Source: Alcanivorax sediminis (lineage in GTDB: Bacteria; Pseudomonadota; Gammaproteobacteria; Pseudomonadales; Alcanivoracaceae). From it: 64,000 nucleotides of DNA. Under the pieces are notes generated by a model, which was given only the letters and a program-made list of their open reading frames with translations, searched no databases and had not been told where the DNA came from. The stretch lies in contig NZ_WIRE01000001.1 in NCBI RefSeq assembly GCF_009601165.1, positions 2,108,001 to 2,172,000 of the forward strand. Reading direction: 5' to 3'. Shown here one piece after another: positions 8,005-17,030 of this stretch. The stretch's first letter is position 1; every line of letters begins with the position of its first letter. The position numbers were made by a program, and so were the translations under genes.

Positions 8005-10775
8005 TGAAATGGCAGGGGGCAGTGTTCGCGGTTCTGTTGTTTGCTGGCCAGGCCCATGCAGAAACGAAGCCCGAACCTTACGTAGAGTCCTATTACAACG
8101 ATAGTTATCAGGTGTTTGTCGGCGCCGGCAATCTGGTGCGTGCACGGCAGGTAATTGACAACGCCTTGTACTGGCGTCCGTCCGATGTACGTTGGTGGGA
8201 ACGACTGGCTCAGGTGGCGCGCTGGCAGGGCGATGCTGAAACGTCCCTGCAAGCCTGGCAGAAGGTGGCAGAGCTGTCGGATTCACGCCAGGCCTGGGAT
8301 GAAGTGATGGCACTGGCGCCTGCGGTTTACAACGATGAACTGGTGCTCGAAGCGCACCAGAAATCCCTGCGAGACCGTCCTCGTGATGCGGACCTGATCG
8401 AAAAGATAGCTCGCCAATACGAGTTGCTGGGGCGTCCGGCTGAAGGCGTGTCGTTTTTTCGTGACTGGCATCGTCGCTATCCGAGCCGGCCTGCTTTGCG
8501 GCAGATGATGCTGCTGTCACTCAATCAGGGCGCGGATCTGCAGGCTGTGCGCTATGCCCGGCAATACATGGATCGCTATGGGCCACAGCATGACATGGCC
8601 CTGCATGCGTCACGCATCCAGTGGCTCCACGGTGATCGCAATGCGGCCGTGGACAACCTGGCGCGCGATGCCACGGGGCTGGATTATTCCCCCCAGATCA
8701 CCCGCCAGCTGGCGGTAATGGCGGCAGAGCAGGGGCGCTGGGACTTGGCCCAGAGTCATTACGAGCAACTCATCGCCAATGACGACGACACCATTGCGGA
8801 CCTCTACACCTACATCAACCTGATCCGCTACCGCGACCGAGATGAAATGGTGGCGTTGATGTCCCGCGCCTGGAAGAAGCTGGAAGACCCGGCATTGGCA
8901 GTGGGTGTGCTGTATGCATTGCAGGAGCGCGGGGACTCGATCGGGGTGCAGGTGTTCCTGGATCAGTTAAGCGCAGAACAGCGCCAGAAGTTGGAGCAGT
9001 ACCCGCAATTCATGCAATTCCAGGCTGCCTTTCAGCAGCGCAACAAGCGTCACGGTGAGGCGCGTCGCTCCCTGCAACAGGCATTGTATCTGGCTCCCAA
9101 CGATCGCGACTCCCGCATCAGCTGGCTATGGCTGCATGTGGCTGCGGGTAACAAGGCCATCCTGCGCCGCAGCCTGCTGGCATGGAAAGAAGACACACGC
9201 CGCAGCAGCGGCTACTGGGAAGTGTGTGCGGCGGCTTACCTGGTGCTGGGTGATACCGATGAGGCGCTGCGTTACCAGAAGGCATTGCTGCAACGCTCGC
9301 CCAATGACTGGTCGCGTCAGTGGCAGTACGCCCAGACATTGATCTCGGCCGGGCGCAGCGATGAGGCCTGGCCGGTGCTGCGTCACCTCTGGTCCAATCT
9401 GCCCGCGCAGGTGGAGAACGAGCAGAAGGCTGAGTACCTGTACATGATGCAGGCCCTCAGCCAGTACTTTGAAAATGGTGATGCCTCACTCAACCGTGCC
9501 AATGCGGTTGCGCGGTCTCGCGGTCAGCTTGAAGAAGGCAATAAATCCGACTGGCTGGCGCAGTGGTCATTGCTGCAAACCAGTCAGGAGCTGGCACTGG
9601 GCTGGTATTTGCGCAGGATGCAGGCAGAAGGAGAACTACAGGCGGGTGCTGGGCTGACCTATGCATCGCTGCAGAACGATATCGATGGTATTGCCCGCGC
9701 CAGGGATCAATATGGCCCGAAGCTCTCCACTCAGGAACAGCTGGATACCCACCTGCAGCTGGATGAACCCGCCATGGCCGCTGCCCGTTTTGCGTCTTTG
9801 CAGGAGGGCGCTCCCGAACTGGCGGGTGCCCACCCCATGCAGGAAGACCTGCTGTTGCCCTTTGCCCGCTCATCGCAAGTGAATGCGGGTTTACAACGTA
9901 TTGGCGCACTGGACATCGAGGAGTGGGCGTTCACCCAGTATCAGCCGGTGGGCCGTTTCAGCCAGTTTGCCCTGCAATTCAATCAGAGAGCGTTCAGCAG
10001 CAATGATGAAACCCTGCTGGTGATTGATGAGGATGAGCGTCGTGCGGCGGTGCTCTGGCAGTATCGACGCGCCCGTTACCAGCACGCATTGTATGTTGGT
10101 CAGCGCAGCCTGCTTGAAAACACGGAAACTATGGCATCGCTGGATCTGACTGCGACACTGGCCCGGGAATGGTCGCTGGGCTGGGATTACCAGTGGCATA
10201 TGCCGGCGGATGAATCCTCCTTGCTGATTCTGGGGGGCTCGCGCACCGGTAGCCGTTTTGCCCTGGACTGGAACCCCTCCAGCTACTGGCAGAACCGCCT
10301 GGATGTGGCTGATTACGAGTATCGTGACCTCAATGACCAGATTCTCGGTGATGGGCGCATCGTCAATATCGAGACGAGCTGGCGCCCTTGGCTATCCCGC
10401 TTTTCTCCCGGCATCCGAGTGATCCATACACGGGCTGACTTTACCGAAGTGCGGCAAAGCATGGGGGAGGTCAGGGCGTTTATTCCGGCAGGGGAGTCCA
10501 CGTCGGCTATTCCGCAGGACTATTACCAGACAGAAGCCGTACTGATGTTAGGGGCGGGGGATCTTCATATTCGCCCTCATCGCCTGCAGGCCTGGGCTGA
10601 GATTGGCTATAGCGAGAACAATCTGTTTGAAGATGGCATCAATGGACGAATCGGCATTGAGGGCCCGCTGATTGGCCGCGATGCCTGGAAGCTTTTGTTT
10701 GAACGGCAATTGAATACCGGCGGTAGCAATGAAGACAGTTACCGTGCCGCACTGGAATATCGAATTTACTATTAG
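8004..10775 (+). CDS. pelB: PelB C-terminal part: TPR and outer-membrane porin
   Basis: A 923-residue protein with its own signal peptide (MKWQGAVFAVLLFAGQAHA, cleavage after AHA). Its ATG shares one base with the stop of the preceding frame (TGATG), which implies translational coupling. Residues about 25-600 are TPR repeats (for example DLAQSHYEQLI and SLQQALYLAPNDRDSR). Residues about 620-923 form amphipathic strands ending in ALEYRIYY, a typical outer-membrane barrel with a C-terminal aromatic. In the family this barrel exports Pel and the TPRs guide PelA. The signal peptide argues that the split from the upstream frame is functional and not a sequencing frameshift. It is followed by pelC after 11 bp. 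Confidence 0.9.
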   Translation: MKWQGAVFAVLLFAGQAHAETKPEPYVESYYNDSYQVFVGAGNLVRARQVIDNALYWRPSDVRWWERLAQVARWQGDAETSLQAWQKVAELSDSRQAWDEVMALAPAVYNDELVLEAHQKSLRDRPRDADLIEKIARQYELLGRPAEGVSFFRDWHRRYPSRPALRQMMLLSLNQGADLQAVRYARQYMDRYGPQHDMALHASRIQWLHGDRNAAVDNLARDATGLDYSPQITRQLAVMAAEQGRWDLAQSHYEQLIANDDDTIADLYTYINLIRYRDRDEMVALMSRAWKKLEDPALAVGVLYALQERGDSIGVQVFLDQLSAEQRQKLEQYPQFMQFQAAFQQRNKRHGEARRSLQQALYLAPNDRDSRISWLWLHVAAGNKAILRRSLLAWKEDTRRSSGYWEVCAAAYLVLGDTDEALRYQKALLQRSPNDWSRQWQYAQTLISAGRSDEAWPVLRHLWSNLPAQVENEQKAEYLYMMQALSQYFENGDASLNRANAVARSRGQLEEGNKSDWLAQWSLLQTSQELALGWYLRRMQAEGELQAGAGLTYASLQNDIDGIARARDQYGPKLSTQEQLDTHLQLDEPAMAAARFASLQEGAPELAGAHPMQEDLLLPFARSSQVNAGLQRIGALDIEEWAFTQYQPVGRFSQFALQFNQRAFSSNDETLLVIDEDERRAAVLWQYRRARYQHALYVGQRSLLENTETMASLDLTATLAREWSLGWDYQWHMPADESSLLILGGSRTGSRFALDWNPSSYWQNRLDVADYEYRDLNDQILGDGRIVNIETSWRPWLSRFSPGIRVIHTRADFTEVRQSMGEVRAFIPAGESTSAIPQDYYQTEAVLMLGAGDLHIRPHRLQAWAEIGYSENNLFEDGINGRIGIEGPLIGRDAWKLLFERQLNTGGSNEDSYRAALEYRIYY

Positions 10776-10786
10776 GGAGCAATGTC

Positions 10787-11299
10787 ATGAGAGTTCTCAT
10801 CGCAGTGATGCTGGTGATCGCGGTTGCGGGATGCACCCACGTTCGCAGCAGCAAGGGCGTCAACCTGTCAGGGGAGGGAACCTGGTTGGTTCTGCCTCTG
10901 GTTAACCGTACTGCGACTCCGCAGGCTGGCCTGAGAGCCTCTGCCATTGTCGAGGCGGTGTTGTATCGCCGTGGTGCGGAGCGCGTCGAAGTCTATCCCG
11001 AGACCGACAGCGATGGCGTGCTGTTTGAAGCCTCATCCAGTGCCAGCCGTAACAAGATGGCGCAGTGGGTGAATACCCAGAACGCCAACTATGTGGTCAG
11101 TGGTGTGGTGCATGAATGGCGCTACAAAACCGGCGTTGATGGTGAGCCGGCGGTGGGGGTGATGCTGGAAATTCGTGAGCTGCCATCGGGCAAGATTGTT
11201 TACAGTGGCACCGCTTCCCGAGCCGGCTGGGCCCGTGATTCCCTGAGTGAAACGGGCCAGAAAGTCATCGATAAACTGCTCAAGCCGGTAGTCGACTAA
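10787..11299 (+). CDS. pelC: PelC, outer-membrane lipoprotein of Pel export
   Basis: A 170-residue lipoprotein. The signal peptide MRVLIAVMLVIAVAGC ends at a lipobox (VAGC), so Cys16 should be lipidated. The mature domain fits PelC: TWLVLPLVNRTATPQAGLRA, then a conserved 'VVSGVVHEWRYKTG' strand and 'GWARDSLSETGQKVIDKLL' at the C-terminus. PelC forms a ring on the periplasmic face of the outer membrane that funnels polymer into the PelB barrel. The stop codon shares one base with the pelD start, so the two are translationally coupled. Position in the operon supports the call. Confidence 0.93.
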   Translation: MRVLIAVMLVIAVAGCTHVRSSKGVNLSGEGTWLVLPLVNRTATPQAGLRASAIVEAVLYRRGAERVEVYPETDSDGVLFEASSSASRNKMAQWVNTQNANYVVSGVVHEWRYKTGVDGEPAVGVMLEIRELPSGKIVYSGTASRAGWARDSLSETGQKVIDKLLKPVVD

Positions 11300-12630
11300 T
11301 GCTGGAACAGGTCGCCAACGGCAAACTGACAAAGTGGCTTGCCCCCTCCATGCGGGTGGGCTGGTCCATGGTGGAAACCGTGCTGCTGACGGCTGCGGCG
11401 GTGGGAATCGGTCTGTGGCTGCGCCCGGAAGATCCCATGACGCTGGATGCCGACTTTCGCTGGATTCTGCTGGTGCCGCTGGTGATCGCCATGCGTTACG
11501 GTGGCCTGGTGGGCGTATGGGCGATGTTGTGTCTGATTGGCTGCTGGTACGTACTCAAGACCTCTGGCCTCTACGCCCAGCAGTCCTTCCCGGAGGGCGC
11601 CATGCTCGGAGGGCTGGTATTCACTCTGGTGGCGGGGGAGTTCTCGGATCTCTGGCGTGTACGTCTGATGCGTGCGGACAGTGCGGCCAGTTACTCCCTT
11701 GAGCGCCTGAAAAACCTGACGCAACGCTTTGTACTGCTGCGCCTGTCCCACGATCGCCTTGAGGAGAACCTGCTTACCAAACCCTACACGGTGCGAGACG
11801 CCCTGTTCCGGCTTCGCTCATTGGCGCTGGAAGAAAGCAGTGATACCGCGCTGCCTGCCGGAGACGACCTGCTGGGTATTCTGGCGGAGTATTGTCAGTT
11901 GCAGCGGGCGGCACTGTATCCCTGTCGCGATGGCGTGATTGATGACAGGCCTGTGGCTGTACTGGGCGAGAACCGCCCGCTGGAAAAGGACAACAGCCTC
12001 CTGGCTTACGCCATGGAGAACCAGCTGCTGGCCCATGTGCAGCAGGAGAAGGAAGAGAGCTACCACGGGGCATATCTGGTGGCGGCACCGATCAGCAATA
12101 GTGCCGGGAAAATCATTGGTGTGTTGGTGGTGGAGCGGATGCCATTCCTGTCCGTGAATTTTGAAAATCTGCAGCTGCTTTCCGTACTGCTGAATTTCTA
12201 TGCGGATGTGGTTTACGCTGGCAAGGATACCCACCTGTTGCTGGAGCGCTGGTCTGCGTTGCCTTTCCAGATGGCCCGTGAACTGGTTGCGTTGGGTCGG
12301 CTTCGGGAAGAGGGCAAGGTAGAGACTTCCCTGACACTTTTTGTGGCGGATGACAGCGAGCAGGCCGGCCTGATTCTGGATGCTCTCGCGCGTGGCCTGC
12401 GCAGTCTGGACCTGGCCTGGTGGGTTTCTGATCGCACGCTGCTGATCATGATGCCGATGACGGGAGTGTCCGGTCTTGAGGGCTACGTGCTGCGAACCGA
12501 GCAGTGGCTGCAAGACGAATTTGCCTTTATGAGCCTGCGCCAGGCAGGGGTACGCTTCTTCTACCGCCACATGGATACCCGTTCCACCGAAGTGCAGCTG
12601 GCCGAGCTGCTGGAGGCTGGGGGTGTCTAA
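11299..12630 (+). CDS. pelD: PelD, cyclic di-GMP receptor of the Pel synthase
   Basis: A 443-residue inner-membrane protein. Membrane segments lie in the first 120 residues (VETVLLTAAAVGIGLWL, WILLVPLVIAMRYG, VWAMLCLIGCWYVL, MLGGLVFTLVAG). A short helical stretch, a GAF domain (about 170-310) and a degenerate GGDEF domain (about 320-440) follow. The GGDEF active motif is missing, but the inhibitory-site motif RxxD is present as R368-S-L-D371, matching Arg367/Asp370 of P. aeruginosa PelD, which bind cyclic di-GMP. This predicts that Pel synthesis is switched on by cyclic di-GMP here too. It overlaps pelC by one base and pelE by eight. Confidence 0.95.
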   Translation: MLEQVANGKLTKWLAPSMRVGWSMVETVLLTAAAVGIGLWLRPEDPMTLDADFRWILLVPLVIAMRYGGLVGVWAMLCLIGCWYVLKTSGLYAQQSFPEGAMLGGLVFTLVAGEFSDLWRVRLMRADSAASYSLERLKNLTQRFVLLRLSHDRLEENLLTKPYTVRDALFRLRSLALEESSDTALPAGDDLLGILAEYCQLQRAALYPCRDGVIDDRPVAVLGENRPLEKDNSLLAYAMENQLLAHVQQEKEESYHGAYLVAAPISNSAGKIIGVLVVERMPFLSVNFENLQLLSVLLNFYADVVYAGKDTHLLLERWSALPFQMARELVALGRLREEGKVETSLTLFVADDSEQAGLILDALARGLRSLDLAWWVSDRTLLIMMPMTGVSGLEGYVLRTEQWLQDEFAFMSLRQAGVRFFYRHMDTRSTEVQLAELLEAGGV

Positions 12631-13630
12631 TCTGAAGCTGCTCTTTTATGCCATCAGCTCGGAAATAGCCTCGCTGATGCTGCTGTTGAGTGACGACACC
12701 TCCGTGGCGTACTTCATCGTGTATCTGCTCGCTCATGCATTGGCCTCGGGGCTGATGTCGGTGGTAGCGTGGCGATTCCTGCCGGCGCGCTTTCGCACGC
12801 CAAAGATGCTCTCGTTGTTACTGATTTTTGGATTCGCTTTCTTTATCCCGGCCATTGGGCTGTTGACCCTGCTGATCGGGATTGTGGTGGGGGTCTGGCT
12901 ACCGGCCATTTTCCGCGATAGACCCTTCTCGCTGGTCGGGGAGCCTTACTACACGCCGGTGCAGGCAGCCTCAAGCAGCAGCTTCCGGCAGATTGATATC
13001 CAGAGCCTGCTGTCCAGTCCGGACTCTCCGGATGCGCTGCGGATGCAGGGCATGCTGGTGCTTAAAGACATGCCCGCCCGGGTCACCGGCAAGGTGTTGC
13101 GTGAGTCCCTCGGCGATCGTTACGAGGATGTGCGTCTGCTGTCCTATGGCATTCTGGATCTGAAAGAAAAGACCATCACCCGCGATATCGACCGGCTGTT
13201 GCAGCTGCTGGAGCGGGCCAAATCCTCGCGCCGTTATGGTCTGGCCCGTCGCCTTGCCGAACTCTATTGGGAATTGACCTATCAGGATCTGGTGCGCGGG
13301 GACATCCGCAAGCTGACGCTGGAAAAGGCCGCTTTCTATGCCGATATGGCATTGATGGAAGCGCCGCAGGATGCCGGGCTCTGGGTCTTGCGTGGGCGTA
13401 TCCAGTTAGCCCAAGGGAGTGTCGGAGAGGCTCAGCAGTCGCTGGTGTTTTCCCGTCGTTTGGGGCTGTCCGCCAACCAGGTCAACCCGTGGCTGGCTGA
13501 GATTGCCATGGAACGTCGTCAGTTCTCGCTGGTGCGTCGTCTGATGGGCGAGATCTCCGATAACAGTCAGTTCACCCACCTGAATAAATCCGTTGAATAC
13601 TGGAGAGGTCATGGGCTTTCCCACCGCTGA
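12623..13630 (+). CDS. pelE: PelE, inner-membrane TPR subunit of Pel synthase
   Basis: A 335-residue protein starting at a GTG with GGAGG upstream, inside the last codons of pelD. Two hydrophobic blocks near the N-terminus (about 8-50 and 60-98, including LLLIFGFAFFIPAIGLLTLL) make the membrane part. The remainder is soluble and helical with TPR-like units (GLARRLAELYWEL, AAFYADMALMEAPQDAGLWVLRG). In the family PelE works with PelD, PelF and PelG in the membrane synthase complex. The call rests on operon position and this architecture, since PelE sequence is poorly conserved. Confidence 0.85.
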   Translation: MSNLKLLFYAISSEIASLMLLLSDDTSVAYFIVYLLAHALASGLMSVVAWRFLPARFRTPKMLSLLLIFGFAFFIPAIGLLTLLIGIVVGVWLPAIFRDRPFSLVGEPYYTPVQAASSSSFRQIDIQSLLSSPDSPDALRMQGMLVLKDMPARVTGKVLRESLGDRYEDVRLLSYGILDLKEKTITRDIDRLLQLLERAKSSRRYGLARRLAELYWELTYQDLVRGDIRKLTLEKAAFYADMALMEAPQDAGLWVLRGRIQLAQGSVGEAQQSLVFSRRLGLSANQVNPWLAEIAMERRQFSLVRRLMGEISDNSQFTHLNKSVEYWRGHGLSHR

Positions 13631-15170
13631 CAAGGCCGATATCTGCCTGCTGCTTGAAGGCACCTTCCCTTTCGTCAGTGGCGGGGTGTCCAGCTGGGTT
13701 AACCAGATGATTCGGGGTTTCCCCGAATATACATTCGCCTGCTGCTTTATCGGTAGCCGCCCTGAAGACTATGGCTCAATGAAGTATGAGTTGCCGCCGA
13801 ATGTGGTGCACCTGGAGACCCACTATCTGCACAATTTCAAGCGTGGCGCAGAGAAGCGCCCCATGAAAGGTGATACATCAGCCTATCAGCAGGTTGGCAA
13901 ATTTCATGAGCTGGTAAAAAGTGGCAAGAACACGGAGCAGAAAGTGGCCATGTTTGAAAGCATGGTTGGTCAGCTGGGCGACGGTAAAGCGCTCTCTGAA
14001 GATTCTTTCCTGCGAAGTCGAGCCAGCTGGGAATACATTTCCCGCTGTTACCGGGAGCAGAGCCGCGATCCTTCCTTTGTGGATTACTTTTGGACGGTGA
14101 GGATCATGCACTCGCCGATCTGGGCACTGAATGAGATTGCCGATAACCTGATCCCGGCAAAGATGTACCACACCATCTCAACGGGATATGCAGGTTTCCT
14201 CGGTGCGCTGCTCAAGCGGCGCACCGGCAGGCCCCTGCTGCTTTCCGAGCATGGTATCTATACCAAGGAAAGAAAGATTGATCTATTCCAGAGTGAGTGG
14301 ATCAGCGACAACCGTGGTCTGGTTGAAAAGAACAACGCGGAGATGGCCTATTTTCGTGAAAAGTGGGTGAACTTTTTTTCTGAACTTGGCAAGCAGTGTT
14401 ATCTGGCTGCTGACGAAATTGTTGCCCTGTACGAACGTAACCGTGAGCGACAGGTGACTGATGGAGCGCCAGCGGAGCGCACGCATAATATTCCCAATGG
14501 GGTTGATTTACCGCGTTTCGCAGCCGTGCGCGAAGCCAGGGGAAATGATGTACCGAAAGTCGCCTGCCTGATCGGGCGGGTGGTGCCGATCAAGGATGTG
14601 AAGACCTTCTTGCGCTCCATGCGAACGGTGGTGAACGAGATCCCTGATGCCCAAGGCTGGATTGCAGGGCCGCAGGATGAAGACCCTGAATACGTGAAGG
14701 AATGTCAGGGCCTGGTCGCCAGTCTGGGACTGGACAAGAACGTCACGTTTCTCGGGTTTCAGAAAATTGATGAGCTATTGCCGAAAGTGGGCGTGTTGGT
14801 GTTGAGTTCGATCAGCGAGGCCCTGCCCCTGGTTATTCTTGAAGGTTTTGCGGCGGGCGTCCCGACTGTCTCCACGGATGTGGGTTCCTGTCGTCAGTTG
14901 ATCGAGGGGCTCGGGGCCGAGGACGAAGCACTGGGTAAAGCGGGAGATGTGGTCGGCATTGCCGACCCTGAAGCGCTTGGCAAAGCCGTGACTCGTTTGC
15001 TGACGGACAGGCCTGCATGGGATGCTGCCCAGCAGGCTGGCATTCGACGTGTGGAAGCCCTTTACACTCAGGAGCTCATGTTTGCTTCCTACCGCAACCT
15101 TTACGAAGGTTTGATGGCGAAAAGTGCTGAGAGTGTTGCCGAGGTTGGCAAACTGAAGGGGCACAGCTGA
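13611..15170 (+). CDS. pelF: PelF, cytoplasmic Pel glycosyltransferase
   Basis: A 519-residue GT4-type retaining glycosyltransferase. The ATG at 13611 follows GGAGAGG; an in-frame TTG 18 bases earlier is unlikely. The N-terminal fold begins with ICLLLEGTFPFVSGGVSSW, a hallmark of PelF. The C-terminal nucleotide-sugar domain has IGRVVPIKDVKTFL, FLGFQKIDELLPKVGVLVLSS and the E-x7-E motif SEALPLVILEGFAAG. It has no membrane segments and is thought to polymerise Pel from a UDP-sugar together with PelD, PelE and PelG. It overlaps pelE by 20 bp and pelG by one base. Confidence 0.95.
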   Translation: MGFPTADKADICLLLEGTFPFVSGGVSSWVNQMIRGFPEYTFACCFIGSRPEDYGSMKYELPPNVVHLETHYLHNFKRGAEKRPMKGDTSAYQQVGKFHELVKSGKNTEQKVAMFESMVGQLGDGKALSEDSFLRSRASWEYISRCYREQSRDPSFVDYFWTVRIMHSPIWALNEIADNLIPAKMYHTISTGYAGFLGALLKRRTGRPLLLSEHGIYTKERKIDLFQSEWISDNRGLVEKNNAEMAYFREKWVNFFSELGKQCYLAADEIVALYERNRERQVTDGAPAERTHNIPNGVDLPRFAAVREARGNDVPKVACLIGRVVPIKDVKTFLRSMRTVVNEIPDAQGWIAGPQDEDPEYVKECQGLVASLGLDKNVTFLGFQKIDELLPKVGVLVLSSISEALPLVILEGFAAGVPTVSTDVGSCRQLIEGLGAEDEALGKAGDVVGIADPEALGKAVTRLLTDRPAWDAAQQAGIRRVEALYTQELMFASYRNLYEGLMAKSAESVAEVGKLKGHS

Positions 15171-16540
15171 TGGCGGGGATCGGGTTCGAGCTTCGTAAAC
15201 TGCTTCGCAAAGACACCCTGCTGGGTCTGATCCGTGCCTATACCTATGCGGGAGTCATCAGTTCCGGGCCTTGGGTATTGTCGATCATTGGCATTCTGAT
15301 TATCGGTATCTTCAGTCTGGGGACCGTGATTCCGGATGTGGCTGTTGCGCAATTCCAGGTATCGGTCACCTATTTGATTGCGTCCAGTCTGGTTTTGACC
15401 GGGGGCATTCAACTCGCCTTCACCCGTTTCTGTGCAGACCGCGCTTTCGAACGACAGGAAGAGCTGATCCTGCCCAATTTTGGTGGCGTCACGCTGCTGG
15501 TGACCGCCGTGGCTGGGCTGCTGGGGCTGGGTGTGGCGTTGTACATGTTTCACGCCGAAAGCATCCTGTTTCGCGCGCTGTTGGTGGCCTGCTTTGTCGT
15601 GCTGTGCAATATCTGGATTGCCACCGTTTTCCTGTCTGGTATGAAACAGTACAAGGCAATCCTTTGGCTCTACGCGCTCGGCTATTCCATTACCGTGTTT
15701 GCGGCTTACTGGCTGCGTTTTCTGAATCTGGAAGGGCTGCTGCTGGGGTTCCTGCTGGGACAGGTTACGCTGTTGACCGGCATGCTGGTCATGATTGTTC
15801 GGGGCTATCCCTCGGTCAGAATCGTTTCCTTTGAGCTCTTCAGCAAAAAATACCTTTTTCCATCACTGATTCTGGTTGGCCTGTTTTATAACGCCGGTGT
15901 CTGGGCCGACAAGGTTATGTTCTGGTATTTCTCCGGTACCGGCAGTGAGGTGATTGGGCCGTTACGCTCATCGCTGATTTACGATATTCCGGTATTTCTG
16001 TCCTACCTGTCGCTCATTCCCGGCATGGCGGTGTTCCTGGTGCGCATGGAAACGGACTTCGTGGAGTACTACAACAACTTCTATGGCGCGGTGCGTGAAG
16101 GGGGATCCCTGAGCTACATTGAGGATATGCGCAATCAGATGGTGTTTGTCATCCGCCAGGGGGTGTTCCAGATCCTCAAGATTCAGGCCATCGCCGCATT
16201 GGTTATCATGGCCACCGGCGCGCAGATTTTTGCGGCGCTGGGTATCTCCGAGCTATACCTGCCGTTGTTGAAAGTGCAGCTGGTGGCGGCCGCCCTGCAG
16301 GTTGTATTCCTCGCCATTATCAATGTGTTCTGTTATCTGGATCAGCGGCGCATGCTGGTGATGCTCACTGGCCTGTTCCTGGTACTCAATATTGTCTTTA
16401 CCGCCATCAGCCTGACGCTTGGGCCTCAGTTCTTTGGCTTCGGTTACATGGCCGCGCTGGGGGTATGTGTGCTGGTGGGCTTATGGCTGGTCAACCGACG
16501 CATGAATGAACTGGAATACGTGACGTTTATGCTGCAGTGA
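15170..16540 (+). CDS. pelG: PelG, polytopic Pel transport protein
   Basis: A 456-residue inner-membrane protein with about 12 hydrophobic segments, resembling the polysaccharide transporter (Wzx-like) superfamily. It opens with the PelG signature AGIGFELRKLL. A membrane helix follows in SGPWVLSIIGILIIGIFSLG. The ATG shares a base with the pelF stop. In the family it carries the growing Pel chain across the inner membrane as part of the PelDEFG complex. It is the last gene of the operon. No terminator with a T-run in the plus direction was found in the next 300 bp. Confidence 0.94.
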   Translation: MAGIGFELRKLLRKDTLLGLIRAYTYAGVISSGPWVLSIIGILIIGIFSLGTVIPDVAVAQFQVSVTYLIASSLVLTGGIQLAFTRFCADRAFERQEELILPNFGGVTLLVTAVAGLLGLGVALYMFHAESILFRALLVACFVVLCNIWIATVFLSGMKQYKAILWLYALGYSITVFAAYWLRFLNLEGLLLGFLLGQVTLLTGMLVMIVRGYPSVRIVSFELFSKKYLFPSLILVGLFYNAGVWADKVMFWYFSGTGSEVIGPLRSSLIYDIPVFLSYLSLIPGMAVFLVRMETDFVEYYNNFYGAVREGGSLSYIEDMRNQMVFVIRQGVFQILKIQAIAALVIMATGAQIFAALGISELYLPLLKVQLVAAALQVVFLAIINVFCYLDQRRMLVMLTGLFLVLNIVFTAISLTLGPQFFGFGYMAALGVCVLVGLWLVNRRMNELEYVTFMLQ

Positions 16541-16590
16541 CGCAGCACGCTTCACGCAACATCATGCTCCCGCCGCTTTCGTCGCCCTTG

Positions 16591-16660
16591 TATGGGAGCA
16601 GTCGTTCGACCTCGAAATGACATAAACCTGAAAATCGCGGTGGAACCACCGCTCCCACAA
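16591..16660. repeat. REP-like palindromic pair, copy 1
   Basis: A partial palindrome around CAGTCGTTCGACCTCG is followed about 25 bp later by a perfect one, GCGGTGG-AA-CCACCGC (16637-16652), flanked by TC and TCC. The same second palindrome and the same two-part arrangement recur at 56075-56145, so this is a dispersed intergenic element of the REP/BIME kind. Confidence 0.7.
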
Positions 16661-16845
16661 AAACAGGGAGGGGCTGCCAGGCTCCGGCCCTTATGTGGGG
16701 CGTTTGCACTGTCGGTCTGGCTTTTGAACTTCCTTGGAGCTTATAGCTCCAATCGCGTGCAGGCACACTCCCACCGTATTCTCCGCAGCGGATTGTTTTC
16801 GCGTGTTGGGTGTTGCGTGGAGCGTCCAGCAGCCGCAGAGCGGCC

Positions 16846-16872
16846 AAAAAAAACGGCGCCCAGAGGGCGCCG
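16846..16872 (-). terminator. Strong intrinsic terminator, leftward
   Basis: On the minus strand CGGCGCCC pairs with GGGCGCCG across a 3-nt loop and is followed by eight T. No minus-strand protein gene precedes it within 6 kb on the right, so it probably ends a non-coding transcript. Confidence 0.8.
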
Positions 16873-17030
16873 ATTAAAGTTTGGCTCGGGAGAGCTACAC
16901 GGAGCGAACTCCGCAGCCGATGGATGGGACCTCATCGACACAATCATTATGTGGACATGTGTTCGCATTCGCATTCGCCTTGCAGACTTTTCGGTTGGCT
17001 CCTTAGGTCAATAATTGCACGAACGTGCAT
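16846..17030 (-). ncRNA. Candidate small RNA (5' end uncertain)
   Basis: The leftward terminator at 16846-16872 has no protein gene to serve. Just upstream of it on the minus strand is a second compact hairpin with a UUCG loop (GCGGAG-UUCG-CUCCGU, about 16894-16910). A palindrome at 17016-17029 could mark the promoter end. A 77-codon minus-strand frame crosses this region but runs straight through the terminator stem and lacks a ribosome site, so coding is unlikely. No known small RNA family was recognised. Confidence 0.3.

Noticed and set aside
16854..16872. GGCGCC hairpin as the terminator of the pel operon
   Set aside because: The T-run lies on the minus strand only. In the plus direction the stem is followed by ATTAAAG, so it points the wrong way for pelG.
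16741..16974. 77-codon minus-strand frame in the gap after pelG
   Set aside because: It runs through the stem and T-run of a strong terminator on the same strand and has no good ribosome site.
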